Assembly (NCBI RefSeq): GCF_001278705.1
Contig: NZ_CP012600.1
Location: 2,727,817-2,791,816, forward strand
Direction of reading: 5' to 3'
DNA: 64,000 nt
Source: Bacillus gobiensis
Lineage (GTDB): Bacteria > Bacillota > Bacilli > Bacillales > Bacillaceae
Part shown: in pieces, positions 45,802-55,129 of the stretch
How the letters are laid out: every line of letters begins with the position of its first letter
How positions within the stretch are numbered: position 1 is the first letter of the stretch
Made by a program: the position numbers and the translations under genes
The notes under the pieces: model-generated
Database searches by the model: none
Seen by the model: only the letters and a program-made list of their open reading frames with translations
What the model was told of the DNA's origin: nothing

Positions 45802-46994
45802 CTACTCATTTTTTGGGTAATAAGAAAACCCCGGATATTTGACGACCGGCCATTTCTCCTTCCGCAGCGCATTTATCAATTCCGGCCCTGCATGTAAGTG
45901 CTCTTGAACGAGCTCTTTCGGAGTCAGCGCCATCCACTGGTTTAATGACACATCGGCAAAGCGATTACTTTTGAAAATTTCCAGAAACCAAAGGCTTTTT
46001 GTACCTGTATTTTGGATGTAGTGTCCCATAGCGAACGGAACATATCCTACATCACCTGCCCGATAATCAAACGTTCTGGCCGTACCGCTCGCTCCGAAGA
46101 CTGTCATGCGGCCGGTTCCCGTAAGGTAGTACTGCCACTCATCGTTATTCGGATGCCAATGCATTTCTCTCATTCCGCCCGGCTTGACTTCAACCAATGC
46201 CGCAGCGATCGTCGTCGATATCGGGAAGTTGCTGGAATCAACAATGCGAACCGTCCCGCCAGGAGTAACGATGGGCTTCTGGGCAAGCAGCCGATGTGTG
46301 AAGCTCTTCGGCACAGTGCCATATGGATCCGGTACCTTCTGGCTTTCTAATGAGCCGGGTACGTTTGCCTGGAAAATGTATCGCTGTTTTTTTGGAATAC
46401 GGGCAAAGGCACTTACTGGTACACCAAAATTCGCCGACAAAACCTCCTTAGGTGTATGCGCGAACCAATCGGTAATAGAGAAAGTGTCAAGATCGGTGAA
46501 GCTGCCGTCATCAAAGACAAGCAGAAATTCACATCCTTCCTCCAGCCCTTGAATCGAGTGCGGAATTCCAGCGGGAAAGTACCATAAGTCTCCTTCGCCT
46601 ACATCTGCGATAAAGTTCCTTCCATCCTGATCGACTGAAGTGATTCGTGCACGTCCCAAAATCATATAGGCCCATTCCGCCTGCTTATGCCAATGTAACT
46701 CACGTACACCGCCCGGGGTCAGGCGCATATTCACCCCCGCAAGCGTGGTTGCGATCGGCAGCTCCCTAACCGTTATTTCCCGAGACCAGCCGCCGTGATT
46801 TAACTGCATATGGGTATCAGAGTAAGAAAATTTTAAATTAGGGATCGTTCCAGCGTCGGTGACGGCGGAACCAGCATGTCGGGATTCTCAAGGTCCCTCA
46901 TAACGTCTCGAGGTCCGAGATCCGTCGCACCTGCACCATCATCTCTGATCGGCTGCGGTATATCATTCGTCCTATTTGTAAACCTAGATTCCAT
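45802..46994 (-). pseudogene. oxdD: Oxalate decarboxylase OxdD, frameshifted near the N-terminus
   Basis: A bicupin manganese enzyme converting oxalate to formate and CO2; OxdD is found in the B. subtilis spore coat. Translation from ATG 46994 (GAGGAG upstream) gives an OxdC/OxdD-like start with NDIPQPIRDDGAGATDLGPR and NPDMLVPP, then runs out of frame near 46861-46867 and stops. The next frame resumes exactly at [20 protein letters not shown] and continues to the end with both metal sites ([24 protein letters not shown]). One missing base explains this. The total of 397 codons fits OxdD (about 392). The lid region reads TDLDT, not the SENST of OxdC. The remaining 335-codon frame from ATG 46809 lacks about 60 residues. 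Confidence 0.88.
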
Positions 46995-47131
46995 CAATTA
47001 TGCTCCTCTCATCGTACTTGATGGATGATTCCTGTATCAGTATATGAAGGCGATTTCTTAATATACGCCAATCCACTCTGTTAGGAACTATAGGGAGCGG
47101 ACCAAACTTGATTTGTTCTCCCTCGCAAAAA

Positions 47132-47160
47132 TTGCCATGCTTTTCATAAATTGATAGAGT
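47132..47160 (+). promoter_or_regulatory. Promoter of the two-component operon
   Basis: TTGCCA (47132-47137), 17-base spacer, TAGAGT (47155-47160): five and four of six consensus bases. Predicted start of transcription about 30 bases before the response regulator. Confidence 0.5.
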
Positions 47161-47197
47161 AGTTTTGGAGTTCAACATTAGATTAGGCGGTGTGAAA

Positions 47198-47872
47198 ATG
47201 GCAAACCATGTTGTCATTGTTGAAGACGAGAAAGAAATAGGAGAAGTAATAGTCGAACATTTACAGGAAAAAGGGTACCGTACAACCTGGATAAAGAGCG
47301 GAGAAGACTTGATCAATTATCTGGAGGACTGTGATTTGATTCTGCTTGATGTCATGCTTCCGGGGCTAGATGGATTTACGATCGGCAGCAGAATAAAGAG
47401 CCGTCATCCGAACCTCCCTATCATCCTTTTGACTGCCCGTTCTGCCATAGATGATAAGTTAAATGGCCTTGAATTTGCCGATGATTACATTACGAAACCC
47501 TTTCATCCAGATGAGCTGACTGCCCGGATGGAAATCTGCTTGAGAAGATATGATAAAAAGCAAGAAAGCATCATTCATATCCGCCATCTGAAAATAAATT
47601 TGGAAGGCTATGAAGTTTTCAATCTAGAAACCGATGAAACGATCCCTTTAACGGAAACCCAATTTAAGCTGCTGTTTACGATGGTCAAGCATGCAAATCA
47701 AATTCTAACAAAGGAACGGCTGTACGAATTGATTTGGGATCAAACGTATGTGGAAGGGGACAAAACCTTGAGTGTACATATCCGCTACTTGCGAAAAAAA
47801 ATCGAAAAGGATCCGAATCATCCCCTCATAATCGAAACAATCCGGGGAATCGGCTACAGAGTGAAGCAATGA
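47198..47872 (+). CDS. OmpR-family response regulator
   Basis: A 224-residue regulator: receiver domain with VEDEKE, phospho-acceptor Asp51 in LILLDVMLPGLDGF, and TKPFHPDEL carrying the conserved Lys, followed by a winged-helix DNA-binding domain (LTETQFKLLF near 150, RYLRKKIEKD near 200). Start ATG 47198 follows GGCGGTG. Overlaps the kinase start by four bases (ATGA). Probable targets are the TTTAACC repeats in front of the adjacent ABC genes. Confidence 0.93.
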   Translation: MANHVVIVEDEKEIGEVIVEHLQEKGYRTTWIKSGEDLINYLEDCDLILLDVMLPGLDGFTIGSRIKSRHPNLPIILLTARSAIDDKLNGLEFADDYITKPFHPDELTARMEICLRRYDKKQESIIHIRHLKINLEGYEVFNLETDETIPLTETQFKLLFTMVKHANQILTKERLYELIWDQTYVEGDKTLSVHIRYLRKKIEKDPNHPLIIETIRGIGYRVKQ

Positions 47873-49188
47873 ATCTAACAAAAAAGTACGTCATGCTCAT
47901 TGTGCTGTCGATTTTTATGCTTCCCCTTACTTATTTCGGTATTTCCTTATTCCTTTTTTTCGGCGTCAATTTTTTTGCACCTGATCTTCATCCGAGCTAT
48001 GACGAGAAAACCGTGACAGAATCGGTAAATGAAACAACAGCAGAAATAGCGCCTAATAACAAGCAACAGCTGATGGAACAGTTGAAAAACGAATATCCCG
48101 AATCAACTGTCTCCATTTTGGCTTCCGATGGGCAACTGATAAAACCAAATCAGAAAGAAACAGAGAAATGGACTCCGTCTCAAGCAGCTGCAGAGACTGA
48201 AAAGATGAAAGGCAGCCGCGACTTTATGCTGCTAGTGCCTTTAAAGGATGATTCGGTGCTGTATTTCCGAATGGATGATTCCCTGTTTTTAAACAAGTGG
48301 CAAAGAAATAGCAGCCTTTATGCCCCCGTTTACTTTCTATTTATGTTATTAGCTTGGGCTGGATTTATTTATTTGTCATGGTTATTTTTCAAGAGAATAA
48401 AAAATAGGCTCATCCAATTAGGCAAGCAAATGCAGCTAGGTACTGACAAGACGATTCCTGCCCCAGTGAAAATCATTCAGAAAGACGAAATCGGCGAGCT
48501 TGAGCATGCTTTTAACGATATGATCGCCGAGCTTAAAGCGAGCCGTGAGCAAGAACAGAAGGAATCAGAAATCAGACGAAAACTGATTGCCGATCTTTCG
48601 CACGATTTACGGACGCCGCTTACCGTGATGAATGCTCATGCTTATAAACTGCAAAAGGAGCCTTTATCATTGGAAGGGAAAAAGTCGTTGGATATTATGA
48701 CAGCTAAGGCTGCATCAGCAAGCCAAATGATGGACAACCTTACCTACGTTGCCCTTCTCCACGCGCATAAAATTCCGATGAAGCCCCAGAAGCAAGATTT
48801 ATCAAAGCTGATCAGGGACAAATTAGTCGAATGGTATCCAATGCTGGAAGAAAACGAGATTCTGACGGATGTTTCACTCGATAAACAGTTCCAATGGTTC
48901 ATCGATAAGCAGTGGTTTACACGAATCCTTGATAACCTTTTCCAAAATGTCATTCGCCACGCAAAGGACGGACGCTACCTCCTTGTGAAAACAGATGAGG
49001 CAAATACTTATGAACGGCTCATCATTAAAGACAAAGGTCCAGGGATGGCAGCTGATTCTGAAAACCGCGGAGCAAATATTGGCTTTACCATTGTCAAGGA
49101 GATGACAAGCCAGATGGGTTTAGAGCTTACAGTCCATAGCTCGAATGAAGGAACAGAAATTCACATATTAAAAAAAGAAGGACTTTAA
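47869..49188 (+). CDS. Sensor histidine kinase
   Basis: A 439-residue kinase with a first membrane segment near residues 8-32, an extracytoplasmic part of about 110 residues, a second segment near 150-170, a HAMP-like linker, the dimerization box with His245 in ADLSHDLRTPLTV, and the ATPase domain with LFQNVIRHA and GPGMAADS plus NIGFTIVKEM. The large outside domain suggests direct sensing at the membrane surface, unlike the short-loop BceS type. Start overlaps the regulator stop. Confidence 0.93.
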   Translation: MNLTKKYVMLIVLSIFMLPLTYFGISLFLFFGVNFFAPDLHPSYDEKTVTESVNETTAEIAPNNKQQLMEQLKNEYPESTVSILASDGQLIKPNQKETEKWTPSQAAAETEKMKGSRDFMLLVPLKDDSVLYFRMDDSLFLNKWQRNSSLYAPVYFLFMLLAWAGFIYLSWLFFKRIKNRLIQLGKQMQLGTDKTIPAPVKIIQKDEIGELEHAFNDMIAELKASREQEQKESEIRRKLIADLSHDLRTPLTVMNAHAYKLQKEPLSLEGKKSLDIMTAKAASASQMMDNLTYVALLHAHKIPMKPQKQDLSKLIRDKLVEWYPMLEENEILTDVSLDKQFQWFIDKQWFTRILDNLFQNVIRHAKDGRYLLVKTDEANTYERLIIKDKGPGMAADSENRGANIGFTIVKEMTSQMGLELTVHSSNEGTEIHILKKEGL

Positions 49189-49239
49189 CCAGATTTTAAC
49201 CTTCCGTTTGCCATCGTTTTAACCTCTCTTTCTTATACT
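49184..49239 (+). promoter_or_regulatory. Direct-repeat operator and -10 of the ABC exporter operon
   Basis: TTTAACC occurs at 49184-49190, 49195-49201 and 49218-49224, that is with spacings of 11 and 23 bases, one and two helical turns. The last copy ends 9 bases before TATACT (49234-49239). No other -35 is visible. This is the usual layout of activation by an OmpR-type regulator. Confidence 0.65.
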
Positions 49240-49270
49240 TGAAACACATTATTGAAAGAGGTGGAAAACA

Positions 49271-50170
49271 TTGAGCGATGTACTCGTAACAGTAGATGAC
49301 CTAACCTTTTCCCTGAACAAACAGCCGTTGTTAAAAAACATTAGCGCCCATTTCCAGAAAGGGAGAATATACGGCCTTCTCGGGCCAAACGGGGCTGGAA
49401 AAACGACACTCCTTAAATCTCTTCTCGGTGTGTTCACGCCGGATCACGGACAAGTAACGTATAAAGGTGAGCCCATCGATTCACAAAAGGATTACCTGCA
49501 CCGTGTAGGAAGTGTTATTGAATATCCAGGGTTTTATGAGCATTTAACCTTGGAGGAAAATTTAATATTGCATATGAAAACTCTCCGATTAAAAACGGAC
49601 CGTGAACATATACGAAGTATGCTTGGAAGGGTTGGCTTAACTGAGCATATCCAGAAAAAATTTTCGCAAACGTCTCTTGGCATGAAACAGCGTCTGGGAT
49701 TGGCTCGAGCGATGATCCATGATCCGGAATTTTTATTGCTTGATGAGCCGACAAACGGACTTGATCCGCGAGGAATTAAAGAAATGCGTGACGTTCTGCT
49801 TGAGCTGGCAAGAAATGAAAAGCGGTCCATTCTTCTATCCAGCCACATTCTTAGTGAGATCAGCAAACTGGCAGATGAGCTGCTGATCATGAAAAATGGA
49901 GAAATCGTCTTTCGTGCAGCAGTGCCCGACCATAACCAAACGTTTCATTCTTATCAAATAGAAGGATCGGAGGAGCATTTGCGAAAGCTGGCCGCAATCT
50001 TTCACCACTCCATGATCCGTCTCGAAAAGAGTTCAATCACAATGGCTTCTGCAAGAGATTTGTCAGAAATCACGGAATCTGTCGAAAAACTGAAGTGCAA
50101 AATCTCCGTAAAAAAAGAACTCACCTTAGAAGAATTGTACCTTGAGCTCTTAGAACAGGGGGAAGCTTAA
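49271..50170 (+). CDS. ABC transporter ATP-binding protein (BcrA-like)
   Basis: A 299-residue ATPase with Walker A LGPNGAGKTT near residue 38, Q-loop before YEHLTLEENL, signature SLGMKQRLGLARAM near 137, Walker B FLLLDEPTNGLDP near 157, and the switch SSHILSEIS near 192. It resembles the BcrA/lantibiotic-immunity type of exporter ATPases. TTG start at 49271 with AGAGGTGG upstream. The permease gene begins 2 bases after its stop. Likely confers resistance to a peptide antibiotic sensed by the adjacent kinase, which is inference. Confidence 0.92.
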   Translation: MSDVLVTVDDLTFSLNKQPLLKNISAHFQKGRIYGLLGPNGAGKTTLLKSLLGVFTPDHGQVTYKGEPIDSQKDYLHRVGSVIEYPGFYEHLTLEENLILHMKTLRLKTDREHIRSMLGRVGLTEHIQKKFSQTSLGMKQRLGLARAMIHDPEFLLLDEPTNGLDPRGIKEMRDVLLELARNEKRSILLSSHILSEISKLADELLIMKNGEIVFRAAVPDHNQTFHSYQIEGSEEHLRKLAAIFHHSMIRLEKSSITMASARDLSEITESVEKLKCKISVKKELTLEELYLELLEQGEA

Positions 50171-50171
50171 T

Positions 50172-50912
50172 ATGATTCATTTGATTCAGACGGAATGGAT
50201 GAAATGGAAACGGCTGATGCTCATACCGTTCGTTGTTTTGGTCAGCTTTTTTCCGCTCTTATTAAATACGTTTGCTATGAAACTATCAAAGAGAGAACCG
50301 GATATTGAGTGGTATTATTTCACTGTTTTTAATCAATATAGCTTTTTGTTTCCCGCTGTCTTGATGGTGTTCGCCGGATTTCTTTTTTATCAGGAATACA
50401 AAAACAGAACGGTCATGAACTGGCTGAGCTACCCGTACTCCGCCCGGCAAATGATCCTCGCCAAAATGTATTGTATTGCGATCAGCATTTTCGCCCTTTC
50501 ATTGCTTAATCACTTCGGCCTGCTGCTTTTCATGCAGATTCTGTTTTCAGAAGAGGCATCACTTTCACTACTAGCAAACAGGCTGCTAAGCTCTGTCGTC
50601 TTTACCCTGATTAGCCTGGCAGCAGTTCCAGCCGTTGCGACATTTATGATTTGGACAAAAAATATCTTAATAGTTTCATTCGCAGCGTTAGGAATAATGT
50701 TTGCAACGACCTTAATGATTGGCGCTGATTTTTCAATCATCAATCCATTTGCGTTTGCATACAGAGTCTCTATCTGGATTTTTGAGCCGTCGTTTTCCTA
50801 TGAAAACCCAATGCTATATGTCTTTGGCAGCTTCATCTTGCTTGCCTATATCGCAGTTTCTTTTTTCGTTCTGCATCTATTTTCAAAAAAACCGCAATGG
50901 CTGATGGGATAG
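50172..50912 (+). CDS. ABC-2 type permease of the exporter
   Basis: A 246-residue protein with about six membrane segments, start MIHLIQTEWMKWKRLMLIP typical of small ABC-2 permeases of the bacitracin and lantibiotic immunity kind (LxxEWxKxKR pattern). A single permease subunit is encoded, so the complex would be a permease homodimer with the preceding ATPase. Confidence 0.87.
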   Translation: MIHLIQTEWMKWKRLMLIPFVVLVSFFPLLLNTFAMKLSKREPDIEWYYFTVFNQYSFLFPAVLMVFAGFLFYQEYKNRTVMNWLSYPYSARQMILAKMYCIAISIFALSLLNHFGLLLFMQILFSEEASLSLLANRLLSSVVFTLISLAAVPAVATFMIWTKNILIVSFAALGIMFATTLMIGADFSIINPFAFAYRVSIWIFEPSFSYENPMLYVFGSFILLAYIAVSFFVLHLFSKKPQWLMG

Positions 50913-50933
50913 CCAGGAAGGAGGGCTAGTTTA

Positions 50934-51122
50934 ATGGAGATCATTCTCTTTATCGTTTCACTCGCCGCTTTTGTATCGTCAATTATTTGCTTCGGTTACA
51001 ACATCGTTGTCAATGGCGCGAAAGAAGTTTTTAACACGAAGAACAAGCTTGTAAAGGCATCGATAGCTTTATTCCTGGTCTATGCCGTGACTTTTGTATT
51101 CTTTTTATTGTTGTGGAATTAG
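50934..51122 (+). CDS. 62-residue two-segment membrane protein
   Basis: A small protein with two hydrophobic stretches (about residues 2-24 and 42-60) around a polar loop with KEVFNTKNKL. A very strong binding site GGAAGGAGGG lies 9 bases before ATG 50934, and it follows the permease by 21 bases, so it is a genuine member of the operon. It is not a BcrC-type phosphatase (too short). It may be an accessory subunit or stress peptide; no family recognised. Confidence 0.8.
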   Translation: MEIILFIVSLAAFVSSIICFGYNIVVNGAKEVFNTKNKLVKASIALFLVYAVTFVFFLLLWN

Positions 51123-51125
51123 TAA

Positions 51126-51163
51126 AGGGGCTCTCCATAAAGTCATCTTGACTGACTTTATGG
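51126..51163. terminator. Hairpin between convergent operons
   Basis: TCCATAAAGTCA pairs with TGACTTTATGGA, extended by GGGG/CCCC at the base. T-runs are weak on both strands, but position between convergent transcripts suggests a bidirectional terminator. Confidence 0.65.
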
Positions 51164-51187
51164 ACAACCCCATTTAGGTTATAAAAT

Positions 51188-52153
51188 TTATGCAAAGTGA
51201 CAAGCCACAAATCGATCTTCTTCTACTTTTCTATATTCCGGTGCTTTATCTTTGCAAATTTCTTCAGCATATGGGCATCTCGTATGAAATTTGCATCCTG
51301 GAGGAGGAGACGAAGGATCAGGAATATCTCCTTTAAGAACGATACGATCTCTTCTCTGAGTAGGATCAGGAATTGGAACTGCAGATAACAGGGCTTTCGT
51401 ATACGGATGAAGCGGGTTTGAGAAAATCTTGTCTCTTGGGGCCATTTCCATGAGATTGCCAAGATAGAGTACCCCTATTTGTGAACAAAGATGCTCAACA
51501 ACACTTAAATCATGAGAAATAAACAAGTATGTTAATCCCTTTTCCTTCTGCAGATCACTGAATAGATTAATGATTTGGGCTTGGATAGAGACATCTAAAG
51601 CAGAAACAGGTTCATCAGCAACAATTAGATCAGGATTTAATATGGCCGCTCTAGCAATTCCGATGCGCTGCCGCTGTCCCCCTGAGAATTCGTGAGGATA
51701 ACGATCATAATAATAAGAAGGTAGCCCACAAAGCTCGAGTACCTCTTCCACTCTCTTTCTTACTTCTTTTTTTCCTAATAGCTGATGATCGAGTGTTGCT
51801 TCACCAATGGCATCACCAATACGTATTCGCGGATTGAGTGAACTAAATGGATCCTGAAAAACAAATTGCAGCTTTTTTCGAAGCAGTCTCATTTCTTGCT
51901 TAGAGAGTGAGAAAAGATCGATTCCATCATACATAACGCTTCCTGCTGTTTTATCTAATAGACGCAATATTGTGCGCCCAATAGTACTCTTTCCGCTTCC
52001 TGATTCCCCAACAAGGCCAAAAGTTTCCCCCCGTTTAATTGTAAAACTGACATTATCAACGGCCTTTACTTGTCCAATCTTTCTGCCAAAAAGTCCTCCA
52101 GAAACAGGATAATATTTTTTTAGGTTTTGTACTTCAATTAAATTCTCTTTCAT
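51188..52153 (-). CDS. Oligopeptide ABC importer ATPase (OppF/DppF type)
   Basis: A 321-residue ATPase. Start ATG 52153 is chosen because GAGGAGG lies 7 bases upstream and it overlaps the preceding stop (ATGA); the longer frame from 52246 lies inside the previous gene. Seen are Walker A GESGSGKST, signature FSGGQRQRIGIARA, Walker B VADEPVSALDVS, and the C-terminal Cys-rich peptide-importer extension PPGCKFHTRCPYAEEICKD typical of OppD/OppF. Partner of the following ATPase gene product. Confidence 0.94.
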   Translation of the reverse strand: MKENLIEVQNLKKYYPVSGGLFGRKIGQVKAVDNVSFTIKRGETFGLVGESGSGKSTIGRTILRLLDKTAGSVMYDGIDLFSLSKQEMRLLRKKLQFVFQDPFSSLNPRIRIGDAIGEATLDHQLLGKKEVRKRVEEVLELCGLPSYYYDRYPHEFSGGQRQRIGIARAAILNPDLIVADEPVSALDVSIQAQIINLFSDLQKEKGLTYLFISHDLSVVEHLCSQIGVLYLGNLMEMAPRDKIFSNPLHPYTKALLSAVPIPDPTQRRDRIVLKGDIPDPSSPPPGCKFHTRCPYAEEICKDKAPEYRKVEEDRFVACHFA

Positions 52154-53139
52154 CCTGTCTCCTCCTCTTGCAACCAGCAAGCAACCTGATGACCGACTTT
52201 TGTCTTTTTTAATGCCGGCTGCTTTTCTCGGCATACCGGCATACAATATTCACATCTATCACTAAATAGGCAAAAGCCATCTACATTGGTTAGGTTTGGC
52301 ACCTGGCCAGGAATCGAATATAGCCTGTCTTTTCTTTGGTTTATCACTGGTTTTGACTTTAATAATCCTTTTGTATAAGGATGCTGTGGATTTTTAAATA
52401 GCTCATATACTGATGCCTGCTCAACAATTTTCCCTGCGTACATAACCACGACATAATCCGCCACTTCTGCCACAACTCCAAGATCGTGGGTAATTAAAAG
52501 GATAGATGTGTTTTTCTCCTCATTAACCTTTTTTAATAGCTCAAGGATCTGCGCTTGAATCGTAACATCTAAGGCAGTCGTAGGTTCATCTGCTATTAAT
52601 AACTTAGGGTTGCAGCTTAAAGCGATCGCGATCATTATTCTTTGCAGCATTCCTCCGCTTAACTGATGGGGGTAGCTTTCTGCAATTTTTTTTGTTCCGG
52701 GAATCCCGACAAGCTCAATCAACTCGAGGACCAACTTCTTGGCATTTTTTCTGGAAATCTGCCGATGCTCAAGGATTGCTTCTTCAATTTGATGGCCAAT
52801 TTTCAACACTGGATTTAGGGATGACATGGGCTCTTGAAAAATCATAGCAATGTCGTTACCTCTTAAACGATTCATCTCTCTTTTTCTAGCTTTTAAAAGA
52901 TCCTGCCCGTTAAACCAAACCTCACCGCTCATAACTTTTCCTGTAGCTTCATCAATTAAACCCATTAAGGTCATCGCGGTTACACTCTTCCCGCAGCCCG
53001 ACTCTCCAACGATGCACACCGTTTCCCCTTCTTTTATACGAAAGCTGATGTCGTTAACAGCTTTTACGATTCCGTTTTCAGTTGAAAAATGAATACTAAT
53101 ATTTTTTATATCCATAATGGTTTTTGGTGCGGTTGACAT
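52150..53139 (-). CDS. Oligopeptide ABC importer ATPase (OppD/DppD type)
   Basis: A 329-residue ATPase with GESGCGKSV (Walker A), LSGGMLQRIMIAIA (signature), LIADEPTTALDVT (Walker B) and the C-terminal VDGFCLFSDRCEYCMPVC motif, whose Cys residues bind an iron-sulfur cluster in some members. Gene order on the transcript is A-B-C-D-F, as in the B. subtilis opp operon. Three bases separate it from the permease gene upstream. Confidence 0.94.
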   Translation of the reverse strand: MSTAPKTIMDIKNISIHFSTENGIVKAVNDISFRIKEGETVCIVGESGCGKSVTAMTLMGLIDEATGKVMSGEVWFNGQDLLKARKREMNRLRGNDIAMIFQEPMSSLNPVLKIGHQIEEAILEHRQISRKNAKKLVLELIELVGIPGTKKIAESYPHQLSGGMLQRIMIAIALSCNPKLLIADEPTTALDVTIQAQILELLKKVNEEKNTSILLITHDLGVVAEVADYVVVMYAGKIVEQASVYELFKNPQHPYTKGLLKSKPVINQRKDRLYSIPGQVPNLTNVDGFCLFSDRCEYCMPVCREKQPALKKTKVGHQVACWLQEEETG

Positions 53140-53142
53140 GTA

Positions 53143-54075
53143 TTACTTCCTCCCTTTTATATTCGGATCTAAGGCATCCCTCAAACCATCACCAAGTAGA
53201 TTAATGCTTACTACCGTTGCAAATATTGCTAATCCAGGAGGGATCCACAGCCAAGGTCTTCTTTGAAAATCGATTAGTGAATTGGCTGAGTCTATCATAT
53301 TGCCCCATGAAGCTGTTGGAGGAACGACTCCCAAACCAAAATAACTAAGTACAGATTCACTTAATATTGCGCCCCCAACACTTAGAGTAGCCGAGACAAT
53401 AAGTATAGGAATAATATTAGGCATTAAATGACCAAATAGCTTTCTTCTATCCTTGAGACCTAAGGCGTCAGCTGCATGCATAAATTCACGTTCTCTTAAA
53501 CTCAAAACCTGGCTTCTTACGAGTCGGGCAAGTCCCGGCCAACCAACGAAACTCAGCATGATCATGACGATATATAACCTAGTATCCGCAGGCACCTTCC
53601 AATCGGACATAACTGCTGCCATAATGAACAAAAGTGGAAGCCCAGGTATCGTCATTAGTACATCCGCTGTTCTCATAATCACTTGATCTACTATTCCACG
53701 ATAATATCCTGCAACAATCCCAAGTGCTGCCCCAATTGAAACAGAAAGTACCATGGATCCAAGACCAACCGTTAGGGATATTCTTCCTGCTTGCATCACC
53801 CTGGTAAGAATATCTCTGCCAAGCTTGTCAGTCCCCAACCAGTGAGAGGCATTCGGTGCACTATTGATATTTAATGTATCCACTTTATTTCCTGCATAAG
53901 GAGAAAATAGAGGTCCAATAAAACAAAAAACAAATATAAAAACAAGGAAGTATAATCCTCCCATTGCCATTCTGTTTTTCATTAGTCTTCGAAAGGTTAA
54001 TCTCCAAATTGATACTGGTTTCTTTATCGATCTTGTGTTCACATGTTCTCTAGAAATTCCCTTCACACTCTCCAA
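53143..54075 (-). CDS. Oligopeptide ABC importer permease (OppC/DppC type)
   Basis: A 310-residue permease: about six membrane segments, hydrophilic N-terminal tail of about 35 residues, HWLGTDKLGRDILTRVMQAGR near residue 88 (hallmark of OppC/DppC proteins) and the EAA-type cytoplasmic loop DALGLKDRRKLFGHLMPN near 205. Twelve bases after the OppB-type gene. Confidence 0.94.
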   Translation of the reverse strand: MESVKGISREHVNTRSIKKPVSIWRLTFRRLMKNRMAMGGLYFLVFIFVFCFIGPLFSPYAGNKVDTLNINSAPNASHWLGTDKLGRDILTRVMQAGRISLTVGLGSMVLSVSIGAALGIVAGYYRGIVDQVIMRTADVLMTIPGLPLLFIMAAVMSDWKVPADTRLYIVMIMLSFVGWPGLARLVRSQVLSLREREFMHAADALGLKDRRKLFGHLMPNIIPILIVSATLSVGGAILSESVLSYFGLGVVPPTASWGNMIDSANSLIDFQRRPWLWIPPGLAIFATVVSINLLGDGLRDALDPNIKGRK

Positions 54076-54087
54076 CTTATTCCCCTC

Positions 54088-55044
54088 CTATTTCACTCGA
54101 ACCCTGGGGTCTGCTGCTCCGTATAAAAGGTCTGCCAATAAGTTGCTGACTACGGTTAATACAGCAATAAACATTGTAAATCCCATTAAAAGCGGATAGT
54201 CTCTTACAGTAAATGCCTGCATATAAATAGAACCTACCCCGGGCCAATTAAAAACCCGTTCGATAACAATAGCTCCACTGAATAAAGCAGGCAATTCGAA
54301 ACCGAACAAAGTAATAGCTGGTAGTAATGCATTTCGTAAGGCATGTCTGTAAATCACTACTTTTTCTTTTAACCCCTTTGCTCTAGCTGTTCTGATAAAA
54401 TCCTGTTTAACAACTTCAAGCATATTTGTCCGAAAATAACGGGTAAGCGAACCTACGCTGAGCATTGTCAAAACGACCACTGGGAGAAACATGTGATCAA
54501 GTACCTGAAGAATGTATGAAAAACCGGTAGCATTACTGCCAGTGGTACTCATTCCGCCAGCTGGGAATAGATTTAGATCGACGGCAAAGATCTTTATTAA
54601 GAGCAGGCCTATAAAAAAGGATGGAAGTGACATTGCAGCGAAAACACCCAATGTAACTGCCGAATCAAAAAAAGAATACTGTCTTGTCGCAGAAATAACC
54701 CCAATCACAATAGCTACTACCCATGTTAAGATGAGGGATGCAAAAGCAATAATAAATGAATTCCATATGTAATCAGACAATAATGATGAGACAGGCTGTT
54801 GATATTGCAATGAGAACCCGAAGTCACCTGTAAAAACATTACCGATCCAAGTGAAATAGCGCTGGATAATCGACTGATCAAGCCCATACAACAATTTTAG
54901 CTCGGCCTTTCTCTCAGCTGTCAGACTGGAATTTGAATCCACAAAATCTCCAGGCGTTAATGCATAGAGAAAAAAGATTAGAATAGATGCACCTAACAGG
55001 GTTGGAATCATATAGAGAAATCGTTTGATAATGTATGCCTTCAT
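54088..55044 (-). CDS. Oligopeptide ABC importer permease (OppB/DppB type)
   Basis: A 318-residue permease starting MKAYIIKRFLYMIPTLLGAS, the usual OppB N-terminus, with LLYGLDQSIIQRYFTWIGN near residue 51, the EAA loop TARAKGLKEKVVIYRHALRN near 215, and ERVFNWPGVGSIYMQA near 262. Binding site AGGAGG lies upstream. It follows the terminator hairpin that separates it from the binding protein gene. Confidence 0.94.
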   Translation of the reverse strand: MKAYIIKRFLYMIPTLLGASILIFFLYALTPGDFVDSNSSLTAERKAELKLLYGLDQSIIQRYFTWIGNVFTGDFGFSLQYQQPVSSLLSDYIWNSFIIAFASLILTWVVAIVIGVISATRQYSFFDSAVTLGVFAAMSLPSFFIGLLLIKIFAVDLNLFPAGGMSTTGSNATGFSYILQVLDHMFLPVVVLTMLSVGSLTRYFRTNMLEVVKQDFIRTARAKGLKEKVVIYRHALRNALLPAITLFGFELPALFSGAIVIERVFNWPGVGSIYMQAFTVRDYPLLMGFTMFIAVLTVVSNLLADLLYGAADPRVRVK

Positions 55045-55060
55045 TTCATGCCTCCTTCTA

Positions 55061-55110
55061 AAAGAAAAGTGTGGCCAGCCTGCCGATTATTCGATCAGCA
55101 GGCTGCCACA
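55061..55110 (-). terminator. Internal (attenuating) terminator between binding-protein and permease genes
   Basis: In the minus sense TGTGGCAGCCTGC pairs with GCAGGCTGGCCACA, one mismatch, followed by a T-rich tail (ACTTTTCTTTT). It would let the binding protein be made in excess over the membrane complex. Confidence 0.8.
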
Positions 55111-55129
55111 TTCTATGATTAAATTTGTC

